DNA from: Cinnamomum chago
Taxonomy: Eukaryota; Streptophyta; Magnoliopsida; Laurales; Lauraceae
Assembly (NCBI GenBank): GCA_038049695.1
Contig: CP142458.1
Coordinates: 63,893,501-63,957,500 of the forward strand
DNA length: 64,000 nt
Direction of reading: 5' to 3'
In this document: positions 47,989-58,600 of the stretch, in pieces
Layout of the letters: the number at the start of each line of letters is the position of its first letter
How positions within the stretch are numbered: position 1 is the stretch's first letter
The notes under the pieces: generated by a model
The model's database searches: none
What the model was told of the DNA's origin: nothing
What the model saw: only the letters and a program-made list of their open reading frames with translations
Translations under genes and position numbers: made by a program

Positions 47989-48930
47989 TATTGTTTGAAG
48001 ACTATTTTGTTGTTGATTCTAATTAGTATTGTTCGAAGTCAATCTAGACCATCCATTTTATGTTTTTCTGTTCTCTGTTTTTTTTTTTTTTATTTAGTAA
48101 TTTTGGCTGTGTTTGATTTAGTAATTTTTCCTTTTTCGTTGTAAGGGGCCGGACCAAACAGAGAAAGACACATAAGGGGGCGGATGTGGGGGCGGAGGAA
48201 AGAGAAGATCTTGGGAACCCTCCGATAGCAAAAAAAAAAAAAGCAATGGCCAGGCAGTTTGTGGGGCCTATCCGGAGGGATTAGTCCAGCCCAAGGGTTG
48301 GGAACCCTCCGTTAGTGAGAAAAAAAAAAAAACAAAATAAGCAATGGCCACGTAGTTTGTGGGGCCCATCACATAAATCACGAAAGTTGGGCCCACACAA
48401 GCTTTCCATCTCCATCATGTAAATCACGAAAGTGGGGCCCACACAGGCTTTCCATCTCCATTTGCACGGGAAGCCTATTTAGGAGACCCTCGCGTGTGAA
48501 AGTCCAAAAAAAATTTGAAAATGAATGGGCCTCTCCTGCTAATAGCATTAAACGCAGGGAGTCCACTTTCTATACCATCCATCAAAGCTCCTATCCCCTT
48601 AAATTCTCCTTAAACGGTGGGTTAGGAGAATTTACGGCTATCAGAGGGTTAAATTACAAGGATGGATGCTTTACTTAGACGGTGATCATCCATCTCTGAA
48701 GTGTTACAACAGCCGCTTATTACCAGGATGGATGAGGGATGGATGCTTTTTTCAATAACATGTACGGATGATGTAGACTCAGTGGGCAAGCAAGTCAAAT
48801 TTCCTATCCCTCATCTGCAAGAAGCAAAAATCCAGCCACTTTTTCAATGACATATACGGATGATGTAGACGGCATGTCAAATTTCCTATCACTCATCTGC
48901 AAGAAGCAAAAACTCATATGCGAATAGAAT
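47989..48930. other. Downstream DNA with several short tandem duplications
   Basis: A ~90-bp duplication carries GGGAACCCTCCG at 48216 and 48301. A 46-bp duplication carries AAATCACGAAAGT (48371-48416 and 48417-48462). An ~88-bp duplication carries ACGGATGATGTAGAC (48764 and 48856). No gene is recognised. Confidence 0.6.
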
Positions 48931-48939
48931 TCCTCAAAG

Positions 48940-49198
48940 TTAAGTCAAGTTAAACATCCCATCAAAAGCACTTTTTACCAAGATTCCCTCAATCTTTTTC
49001 AAAAAAAAAAAAGTCAAAAAGCAACTACATTTACTCACTAAAAGACAAAAAACTTCATTTCCCCATATAAAAAGTCAAAAATATTCCATCCTAAACAACT
49101 AAAAACAAAATATTATCATAACTCACTTATATTTTATTCATTCTTTTCATTTCACTTCACTCCACTTTATTTTAAAAGTACATTACCAAATGAGCTCT
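48940..49198. mobile_element. Truncated MITE, same family as 16422-16714, inverted
   Basis: Reads in the opposite orientation through AAACATCCCATCAAAAGCA and ends ATTACCAAATGAGCTCTAA, matching the TTAGGGCCCGTTTGGTAAT end of the other copy with substitutions. The left terminus is shortened. Confidence 0.65.
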
Positions 49199-49353
49199 AA
49201 GGAAAGCTCCTTTTTCTTTTTTTATTCAATTTTTTTCATTTTCTAAGGAATTCAATTCCATAAAAAATTATCAGGCCTTAAAAAGATATCATTATTTCAA
49301 TTTTCACCACCTGATTGAATTTATGTTATATTATGAAATAGAATGCCCATAAG

Positions 49354-49522
49354 TAACCCCGAGGGATAGTTCAGTTGGCCTAGGACCACGGTTTACACCC
49401 AGAGGATGTTGTTTTAAAACTGCACTATCACACTAGGGCCTTAGGAAAATTTTACTCAGCTTTCTTTCCTTGGTCCGTTGAAATTATTATAGCCCCCAAA
49501 GGGCTGAAAAAAAAAAAAAAAG
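49354..49522 (+). mobile_element. tRNA-derived SINE with poly(A) tail and 13-bp target duplication
   Basis: Begins TAACCCCGAGGGATAG with an A-box-like TAGTTCAGTTGG at 49378-49389 and a degenerate B box further on. It ends in an A-rich tail (49507-49521). GAATGCCCATAAG at 49341-49353 and GAATGCCGATAAG at 49523-49535 are target duplications (12 of 13 identical). It is non-coding and moved by a LINE. Confidence 0.85.
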
Positions 49523-49535
49523 GAATGCCGATAAG

Positions 49536-50772
49536 CATCTTCACTCATAGGTACAAGAAAACATCTCTTTCACATTATGAATGGCAATGAGACAAGTTGT
49601 GGTACAAGTTGATATAAACCCAACCTAACTCGATTACCACATGCACTACCTCATACCTGACTTTACCCATGACTGATTTATGGATCGTAATACAAAATTC
49701 GCCACATGACAGGTATAAGTCGAATTACATTTGATGTCAATTGCTTTTACCATTTATTTATTAACATCTCTTATAATTGAAGGTTTCGGAAGTGGAAGAC
49801 TCTAACACATGGTCGGAAATCTAAGTACATTCCTAGTAGTTGAAAGTCTCCACATATCTCCTAGGTGTGGCTGTCAATTGATTAATGATGGAGGACTCCC
49901 ATCTCCCTTGGATAGACAGTTCCGAGGAGTGGAATGTTTATAAGAGACTTCTTTGTCAAGAAACTCATGTCCACTAATCCTTTTAGAAGTATATCTATGC
50001 GGGGATAAGATTTGATCAACTAATCCTAAATTACCCTGGATCCTTATCTTAACGGATCAAGTCTTACTTAAGTGAGAATCTTACTCTGTCTTGGCCTTTT
50101 GCTTGATCTAATGTGAGACCCATGACATGTGGGCCACGTGATTTCCTACACTTACAACTAAGGACTCTAAACCTACAACTCAAAAGGCTCACACTTCATA
50201 AAAGTCCATTGCGATTTGTGCTAAAAATAGAACCTTGATAAGCCATACGTAAATTAATCACAAATAGGGCAAAATGGTTTACCAAAATCTGAATGAAATT
50301 TTTACAGAAGGACTTTTGTCTTTTCACCTGACTACTTCAAAAGCCCTCAATTAGTATGCATTTACTAAAACATTAAATAAATGAATGTTAATTTTTGTTA
50401 GCAAATGACAAAGTGCTCCGTGTTTCAAGCTGGCAAAACTCACTAACTCAACAACTCAAATAAGGTGGGGCCCACCTGGATGTATGACGGCCAAGGAAGG
50501 CATGGTGATGAAAAGGCTTGGATGTGAATTAGAAAATTTGTGATATTCAGATAATCCGAACCTAGTTTTAGGTCCTCAAAATTTAATGATTATATAAAGT
50601 GTAAATTTCTTGTGCTAGCTAAACTCTAATGGTGAATAATGTATAAAATGAGATTAGTTCCAAATTAGAGTCACTGTGAATGTGCTGGATTGATCAAAGG
50701 CTAGTCCCTTGTATAAAAGTCTGAAAGAGAGTGTCTGTAGAAAGGAGAGTTTGCTTTTTGCAAAAGGAGCCT
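49536..50772. other. Intergenic DNA upstream of the PPR gene
   Basis: No gene or clear element is seen. The PPR promoter and 5' UTR should lie in the last few hundred bases; CTTGTATAAAAGTC at 50708 is a possible TATA box about 60 bp before the start codon. Confidence 0.4.
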
Positions 50773-52593
50773 ATGGATTGTTCCCATCCAGCATTGATGT
50801 GTACCATACAAGTTCCCACCAAAAATTCAAAACCCATATGGCTCTCCAACCCCTCCTACACTCATCTCCTATCCAAACACCCCACCCTCCTCTCCCTCCT
50901 CCAAACCTCCAATTCCACCTCACATCTCAAGCAAATCCATGCCCACATCCTCAAGTCTCATGACCCCAACTCCCTCACCGCCCTCCTGGAATTCTCTGCT
51001 CTCTCTGATCCCAAACACTTGGATTACTCCATTCGCATTTTTCGTTCCTTGAATCCTCCCACGATCTTTGCCTTCAACACCCTCCTTCGATCTCTCTCCG
51101 CTTCAAATCACCCTCACCAATCCATCCATCTCTTCCTGGAAATGCTCCATTGCGGAATCGCCCCAAACAAATACACCTACCCATTTGTGCTCAAGTCATT
51201 TTCAGCTGAATTGGCTTTGATCCCTGGAAAAACCATTCATGGGCATGCGGTGAAAACTGGGTCGGCCTCCAATCCTTTTGTACATAGCTCATTGATCAAT
51301 CTCTACTCTATTTGTGGGGAGATCGTGGATGCGTTGAAGCTGTTTGATCGAATGCCCAACCGAGATGTTGTTTGTTGGAGTTCTATGATTTCCGGGTTAG
51401 TTCGGCAGGGTCGATTCAGAGAGGCTTTGGGTCTGTTTAATGAGTTTCAGATTGTGGGGTTAGAGCCGAATGAGTCGATCATGGTTAGCCTACTTTGCAC
51501 ATCGGCCCATCTCGGTGCTTTGGAACAGGGGAAATGGGTGCATATGTACATAGAGAGGAATGGAGTGCATTTGAGTATTAAACTTGGGACAGCATTAATA
51601 AATATGTATTGCAAATGTGGGGTTGTTGAGGATGCTTTGAAGTTGTTTGGGAAGATGAAAAGGAGAAATGTGTTGGTGTGGACGGCCTTAATTTCAGGAT
51701 TAGCCATAAATGGGATGGGAAGGCGGGCTTTAGACATGTATGAGGAGATGTTAAGGGCTGGGATCAGACCTGACTCAGTGACCTTTGTAGCGGTCCTAAC
51801 CGCATGTAGTCACGGGGGGCTTGTGGAAGAAGCAAGTGAGTGTTTTGATGCAATGAGATGCGAGTATAGACTCGTCCCCAAGGTAGAGCATTATGGTTGT
51901 ATGGTTGATGTTCTTGGACGGGCCGGGCTATTAAATGAGGCACTTGATTTCATAAAAAGCATGCCAATTGAACCGGATATGGTTTTGTGGCGTGCTTTGC
52001 TAAATGCCTGCAGTATGCATAGGAACGTCGAGATGGGAGAGTTTGTGGGGAAGTTTCTTATTGACCAAGACCCTCTTTATGATGGGAATTACATTCTTCT
52101 ATCAAATGTCTATGCTCAGGCTAAGAGATGGGCAGATGCCATTGTAGTCAGGAACATCATGAAAGAAAGGGGAGTTAAGAAGTGTCCTGGATGCAGCACG
52201 ATAGAGTTTAATGGTGTTGTTCATGAATTCTTTGTGGGCGACAAGTCGGATCCACAATTCAAGGAGTTGCGACCGATGCTAGATGAGATGTCTAGGCGGT
52301 TGAAATCAGCTGGTTATGTTCCCACCACATCAGAAGTTCTATTAGACATTGATGAGGATGAGAAGCAAGAGGTGTTGTGCTATCACAGTGAGAAGTTGGC
52401 TATTGCATTTGGTCTTTTGAACATTGATTCGACAATGCCTATACGCATTGTGAAGAATCTTCGGGCGTGTGTGGACTGCCATTCTGCAACGAAGATAATC
52501 TCTAAGGTGTTTGGTAGAGAAATAATTGTCAGGGATAGGTCTCGGTTCCACCATTTCAAAGGCGGTGTGTGCACTTGTCAAGATTTTTGGTGA
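50773..52593 (+). CDS. PLS-class pentatricopeptide repeat protein with E and DYW domains
   Basis: A single exon encoding 606 residues from the ATG at 50773 (an in-frame ATG at 50797 is an alternative). Such proteins act in plastids or mitochondria, binding one RNA site through the PPR array and editing a cytidine with the C-terminal DYW deaminase. PPR motifs run through about residues 60-415 (for example NVLVWTALISGLAINGMGRR, PDSVTFVAVLTACSHGGLVE). E motifs follow, with CPGCSTIE near 470. The DYW domain has the HSE box (H538, E540), C566 and C569 of CVDCH, HHF (593-595) and C600, C602 of CTC. It ends in DFW in place of DYW, a tolerated variant. All zinc and deaminase residues are present, and the frame is open throughout. 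The target RNA and compartment cannot be told from sequence alone. No introns, as in most PPR genes. Confidence 0.95.
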   Translation: MDCSHPALMCTIQVPTKNSKPIWLSNPSYTHLLSKHPTLLSLLQTSNSTSHLKQIHAHILKSHDPNSLTALLEFSALSDPKHLDYSIRIFRSLNPPTIFAFNTLLRSLSASNHPHQSIHLFLEMLHCGIAPNKYTYPFVLKSFSAELALIPGKTIHGHAVKTGSASNPFVHSSLINLYSICGEIVDALKLFDRMPNRDVVCWSSMISGLVRQGRFREALGLFNEFQIVGLEPNESIMVSLLCTSAHLGALEQGKWVHMYIERNGVHLSIKLGTALINMYCKCGVVEDALKLFGKMKRRNVLVWTALISGLAINGMGRRALDMYEEMLRAGIRPDSVTFVAVLTACSHGGLVEEASECFDAMRCEYRLVPKVEHYGCMVDVLGRAGLLNEALDFIKSMPIEPDMVLWRALLNACSMHRNVEMGEFVGKFLIDQDPLYDGNYILLSNVYAQAKRWADAIVVRNIMKERGVKKCPGCSTIEFNGVVHEFFVGDKSDPQFKELRPMLDEMSRRLKSAGYVPTTSEVLLDIDEDEKQEVLCYHSEKLAIAFGLLNIDSTMPIRIVKNLRACVDCHSATKIISKVFGREIIVRDRSRFHHFKGGVCTCQDFW

Positions 52594-53467
52594 AGCAACA
52601 CAAGAGAGTACTGAAATCTTCATGCCATTCTAACTATTTTGACATCCTCCAGTTGTAGAAACAGTGCAAAACAATCCATGTGTCATCAATCATCTGGTTA
52701 ACCATGGTGCCTAGAACCATGCTAATCTGCACATGTATGGGAAAAACACTTTTGACAGAGTCACTTGGAACCCCCAGAGAGTTAATTTATGATACGGGGT
52801 ATCTGGAGATGGTGGATCAAATAGTCCTTGGAGCGGGTTACACTGTGAATTGAATCCAGTTTGAAAATAACACTGGATGTCTTCAGCAGTGAATTAACAA
52901 GGAATCATGTGCATCACATATTTACCACTGTGGATGTTTTTGCAGCTCTTTTGAAGGTCGCTGATCTAATGGTTAGGATTGTATGGTTAACTCTAAATTG
53001 GTCTTACTGCAGTGAATGACCTTGGCATTCTTCATTGGTGGCTAAGTTTTGATGACTTGTTGCCTCTTTCTAGGCTCACTTGTAGTTGATCTGCAAGTAT
53101 ACTCCATTGACTTTCAAGATTACTAGTTATTGAGAAAAAAACTGATGTTTTGGCACCAGGGCTGGCATTGGCCTGAGTTAGGAAGATTGAAATTGTGAGT
53201 AGGCTCAAATGCCTGGTCAAACCTGTTCAAGATCGGTGCTGAACCAAATCATGCTTGCCTGTTGACAGCCTTAGTTCTGGCCATTTGTTGTGCGATGCTT
53301 TAAGTTTGCTGTATAGAAGGCATTAGCCATTGTGGACGTTGAAATTATGTGGATCAGCTGTTTAACAGAAGTTTTGCAGCTAATCAAAGCAAAGGAAATT
53401 GGCAGGCCTTAAAAGTTCAACAATTTGTTCAACTTTTATCATGATTCAAACTAATGGAAGGACCAGT
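52594..53467. other. PPR 3' UTR and intergenic DNA
   Basis: No further gene or element is recognised. Confidence 0.4.
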
Positions 53468-53475
53468 CTCTGTAG

Positions 53476-53863
53476 TAGGGTTGGAAATGGGTCAGTTCCG
53501 GTCCGAGTCCACGGTGGACCTGGAACCGGAACCGTTAAGGAGAAGGTGGAACCGGATCCGGACCCGGGCTCAGAACCATTTTGGAACTGGTTTCTTGGCT
53601 TCGGAACCGGAACCAAAACCATATATGGGACGGGTCTGGATCCAGGTCCGGATTTAGGTAGAGAATGATATTAAAAAAAAACATGATTTTTAGAGGAGAT
53701 TTTTGAAAATTGAGGTAATATGTCGGGTCTACGGGTCTGAATCAACGTGGAATCGGATCCGGATCCATTTACTTATCGTGGCCTAAATAAGGACATAGAC
53801 TTGGTTTTTAATGGGTCGGAACCTCCGGGTGATCGGAGAATCGGGTAACCATTTACATCCCTA
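53476..53863. mobile_element. hAT-type MITE, 388 bp, with 8-bp target duplication
   Basis: The ends are TAGGGTTGGAAATGG and, inverted, TAGGGATGTAAATGG (13 of 15 identical). CTCTGTAG at 53468-53475 and CTCTATAG at 53864-53871 form an 8-bp duplication with one mismatch. The interior is rich in GGAACCGGA and GGTCCGGA motifs. It carries no coding sequence. Confidence 0.85.
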
Positions 53864-53871
53864 CTCTATAG

Positions 53872-55214
53872 GGTGACTACTAGCCCAGCATGGGTAGGTT
53901 ACATTGGTTGGGTCGGATCATTGTGAAATTTATGTGCTAAACCCAACTATTACCCATCCATATATTGGGTTGAAAATCTCCATTAAACCTAATTAACAGG
54001 TTGGGTTTGGGTTGGCTGGGTGTGTCACATTTCAATTAGTTGGTTGGATTGGGTTGGGGAAAGATTATCGAGTCATATTGCAATACTACCCAGTCCAAAC
54101 GGGTAAAATATTTCAACCAAAATCTTGGGTTGGATTGGCAGCTCGGGTTAGAAATTGCTTCCCCCGCTACCAGAAGCGGATTTTGGAGGTAAAAATCTTA
54201 TCTTACGGGCAGAACAGACTACATGTGCAGCCCAGTTCTATGAGATCAACTTAGCCCCAACTTGGATTAGTGCATATCTTCTCACTCTTTTCCCTGGTGA
54301 TTTTGTACTATGCTTGGTTTTATGCTAACAAAACCTTTATATATAACATTGGATCGACTCTTGAATAGGAAAGAAAAAGACAAGTGTGGTAAAATACCAT
54401 TAAACTGTGGATTGCATCTTAATGCCCAATTGATTTTCTATAAAAAGAAAAAAAGTTGCTCTTTTGTAGTGAAAAAAGTTCTACGTTTGATATGGAATTC
54501 TTCCATAAGAAAAAGTGAAACAATAAACCAAAATCTCCGTTTTCCGTAAAAAAATGCATTTCCAATAGGGGAGTTTAGGAATATGAATTTTGGCGGCGTA
54601 CACGTTTGCTGCAAATGGGTATCCGATTCTAAGACGATTACTTGAAAGTTCTAACCTGAAAAAAATTGAGTTTGAAACCTATTTTAGATTCCGATTCATA
54701 AACGGGCCCAGTTCTGTGTTTATATAAGGTTTTGTGGACCCAAGACCCGACATATGAGTCTTTGATATTGCAATTGTACCTCAAAATTAATTATTTTTTG
54801 ACATTTTTATGTATAGTATTGGAGGTAATAGACTTAATGTGCTGTTATAAGTTGAATAATATATTTATTTTAAAAAATAAAGAAAAGTTACTCTAGGTGG
54901 ACTCGGTTCTGAAATCGAATCCGAGTTTTTCTAGTGGAACCGAGTCCGGAACAAAAAAAAAAAAAAAATACAATTCTGAATTCAAACCGGACCTAGAACC
55001 AGAACTGTTATTTAGAAAGGAATTCAGATACGGATCCCAATCTAGAACTGTCCCGTTTGTAACTTTACGTAATATGTCATAGCTAATTATTACACCACAT
55101 AAAGGGCCAATATGATCTATGGCTCCGTTTTTTACATGATTCTTATCCACGAAAAACTCATTCCTATCTTAAGTGGGCACCACTAGCCTGCCCCTAGGTG
55201 AAAATCTTCCTGAT
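53872..55214. other. Intergenic DNA with further CCGAAC- and GGGTTGGG-rich stretches
   Basis: 53990-54140 is rich in TTGGGTTGG, and 54890-55080 carries GAACCGAGTCCGGAAC-like sequence. These may be remnants of elements related to the MITE at 53476. No gene is seen. Confidence 0.4.
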
Positions 55215-55500
55215 GGGAGGGTTTGGATTAAGTCCAGATCATCTATCGTATTGGTTATACCTTCACCGTGGGTGAGCCAGTAACACTCTAATACATCATG
55301 CAATTTTAAACTTCAAAATCACCTAAATTCTTGGATGATATGTCGGAGTGTTATTAGTCCACTCACGGTGAAGGTATAACAAATGCGATAGGTGATCTAG
55401 GCTCATTTGGATTGATCACAGGTGGGTCCCACTCACGGTGAAGGTATAACAAATGCAATCGGTGATCTATACTCATTTGGATTGATCACAGGTGGGTCCC
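55215..55500. repeat. Inverted-repeat element plus 70-bp tandem duplication upstream of the ZGPAT-like gene
   Basis: ATCGTATTGGTTATACCTTCACCGTG (written in parts: ATCGTATTGG, then TTATACCTTCACCGTG) near 55245-55270 is inverted at CACGGTGAAGGTATAACA near 55364. The right arm is tandemly duplicated: 55361-55430 and 55431-55500, 70 bp each. It ends about 130 bp before the start codon, so it probably overlaps the promoter. Confidence 0.75.
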
Positions 55501-55628
55501 ACTAGGCTGAGGACTCGGACTCAGACTCAATACTCAATAGCAATTTCAACTCTAATAATCTATAGAGCAAAACCGAAGTGTTTGGTTGTACGTTGCTGCA
55601 GAGGCAGAGAGAAACGAAAATCGTTGCA

Positions 55629-58600
55629 ATGGCGGACGACAACAACGAAGAGAGGGCTCTCGAACAGCAGTTGGAGCTTCAATTACAAGAGCAGAAGGAG
55701 TCTCTCTCTGCCGTAGACGAAGCCCTTCTTTCCGATCCAACCAATTCAGAGCTTCTCTCTGTAAGATCTTCTTCTTCCCCAAATCTCTCTCTCTCTCTCT
55801 CTGATCCTTCTCTGACCGGATTTTCTCTTGTTTGAACTCTTATTGAAATCTGTCCTTCATTGTATTTGATAGTTACATTCACCAGATGTTTGAGAAAATG
55901 CCTCATTGAATATTTCTATCAGGAACATGGGTTTGGGTTACTTTTCTATCTTTATAACATTTGGTAATGTAATGTTCTCTCTTATGGTACGAGGGAGTCC
56001 ACCATGTGTTTGAGAAAATACCTCATTGAAAATCTCTCTCTGTAGGGACATTTTCGCAAGATATAGGGTCTGTATCTTTTCTTCTTCTTCTTTTGCTGTG
56101 GCAAATACTCACACCCGCACGCAACCCACTCACCCAAGTCCCTCACCATCGGTGCTACGGCCAGGAATTGATCCGTGGTTGTTTCTGTGGAATGGAGAAT
56201 GGATTGGCATGTCCTAATTGTTTTGAGAGGACCCTGTTCAGCATATGATGCTGGTTTGATTTCTTTGTTGAAATGTCTTTGGACGCTCTCAGAATTAATC
56301 TTGGCTTGGATGTTTTGGCAAGAACTGATAACCCTTTTTTTTTTTTTTTGTTGCATAAAATGAGATTCATTGCATGACAGAATGAGACAAATTTATGCAG
56401 CACTAGTCATGGACAAAACATTAAAACCTACAAACATAACAAAGACAAAAGAAATAACTAGTTATTCTTTCAACCTGTACCTTCTCACTCCATCTTGTTG
56501 GAGTGTCTTGGTAGTAATTTCATTTATTGTAAACTATCATAGTTTTCTACTCTATATCAATAAAATTTTGTTAATTCCACCAAAAAATCTGTTTTTTCCA
56601 ACTTCAATGCAATATCCAAAATGTTAGTTTGGGCTTGTGGCAAGAATAGAATTCCATCTCACTCTTTCTTGGCATGCAATCAGAAGATCAATTATGTAAT
56701 TGTGAACATCAAAAGAGACTATTTTTTTCTCAAGCATCAGAATTCGGAATGTGCATCAAAACTCGAAGGCAGGTTCATTCTCCAATTAACCAGCCCATAG
56801 AGGATCCAAATTCTCCTCATTGAGCTCAGAGAATCTGGATTATGATGGAATTTTCATTCATGATTTTAAGAAATGCCCTATTACATTTATTTTGATGCAA
56901 GTACCCTCATTCATGATCACAAAGACAAATATAAAACAAGTGGCATGTAGTTACAGCCCAATAACCCTTTTCATAAAAGGGAATTTTTCAAAGTAACAGA
57001 TGATGTCATCCCATAGATCAACTATCTATATAAAAAAATTGGCTATTGAAGGTTTCTAGTCAAATGATTTTAAGATGATTATGAACCATTCACTGTTTCT
57101 ATAGTTACTGCCTTCCTTTATTATCTTTGATAGAATGGCTATTATTGTCCAATGGGTAAATAGCTAAGCTACTTTGTGCACGTTTATATAGTTGGGCCGC
57201 CTGGTCAAACCTAACATGGTAAGTTCCCCATATACAAAATGTGGTTATGCTTACCATATCCTTTATATTAGGGGGATCTGTTTAGTAGTGCTCCCTTCAG
57301 TCACTAGCTGAGACTACAAATCCTCCATCATTAAAGTATCAGTAACTAGCTGAGACTATGGATCCTCCATCATTAAAGTTTTCTTCATTATCCTAACGGC
57401 ACCAAAGCCCATTATTTTTTAAGGTTCAGGCGACATACACCTGTGCCATGTTTTTTTTATTTTTATTTTTATAATGGTCAATTTTATTACTACCAAAAAG
57501 AGAAACAAAGAACAAAGTCAAAACCAGCTTACAAACACGAAAGAAACAAACCAAAAACATTTGTGCCAGGTTAGCATTTGATATATGTAATTTTCAATTT
57601 TAAATCCTACATTCCCAACTGTGATATATTACGTATCCTCTTCAAATTACAAATAATGTTAATTGTGAACTGCATCAGATTATTATTCCGGGTTAGCATT
57701 ATGGAATTAGCAAGCATCATCATTGGGGAGATCTTGTGGAAAATGACAATTTTAAGAATATTAGTTAATGCAGAAGGTAACCGATTAATACATGAATGTT
57801 AATGAGGTAAAGTTTGCTGTGGGTCCTCTTGATCATGCAAAAGCAGAGGCAAAACCCTTGGAAATCAAAAGTTACTCCCTCGGAATGAAGTGTAGATTTT
57901 GTTCACAAATTTGTCATCGACATTGTAGGAAAAGAAAGTGATGCACACATCCAATATTGGACATGGATGTCTAATATGCCTATACAAGGCCTCATATTGT
58001 ATTCTCTAGAGAGAAATTATCATCAATAAAATTTCAGAAACTCTTCTCCTTTGAGATTGTTTTGGTTTCTACTCTTCCAACCCTAGAATCAACAGTGCTA
58101 ACCTTAGCTTGGAGGTCCCTACTCCCTACGTGGGGGAGAATCATTCTACCCCAATTTTGCTACCTTGCCATTTTTTCCCTTTTTCTTTTGTTATTTCTTC
58201 ATAATCTGTTACATGTACAAAGTTAGATCTGTGTTATTGTTTGGATCATTATGCATGTAATTGTAACCTTGATTTCATGTGTTTTAAGTTATGACGATAT
58301 ATGACTATTCATACTTTTATGAGTCTCATTATGTTCCATTTGGATAATGATTTGTTCTTGAGAAAGTTATTTTATGGGAGTGAAAAACATCTTTTATAAG
58401 TTGTTTCTTATGCTTCTATTGCACTTGTCATTGTTAGGCTGCTTTTTTATGACAGTAGATTATGACAATCATTCAAGTTTGTATATGTTGACGATTCTTC
58501 TTTCAAAGGTCCATGAGGAGCTCATTCTGGCAATCAGGGCTGCAGAGGAAGGACTTCTTCACCTAAAACGCTCACGGTTATTGCAAGAAATTGATTCAAT

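Noticed and set aside
49378-49440. Possible tRNA gene
   Set aside because: It has an A-box-like motif but no cloverleaf, and it lies at the head of an element with an A tail and target duplications, so it is a SINE.
50709-50963. Second open frame overlapping the PPR start, with ATGGCTCTCCAACCC
   Set aside because: Out of frame with the long PPR reading frame and short; the PPR frame carries the conserved domains.
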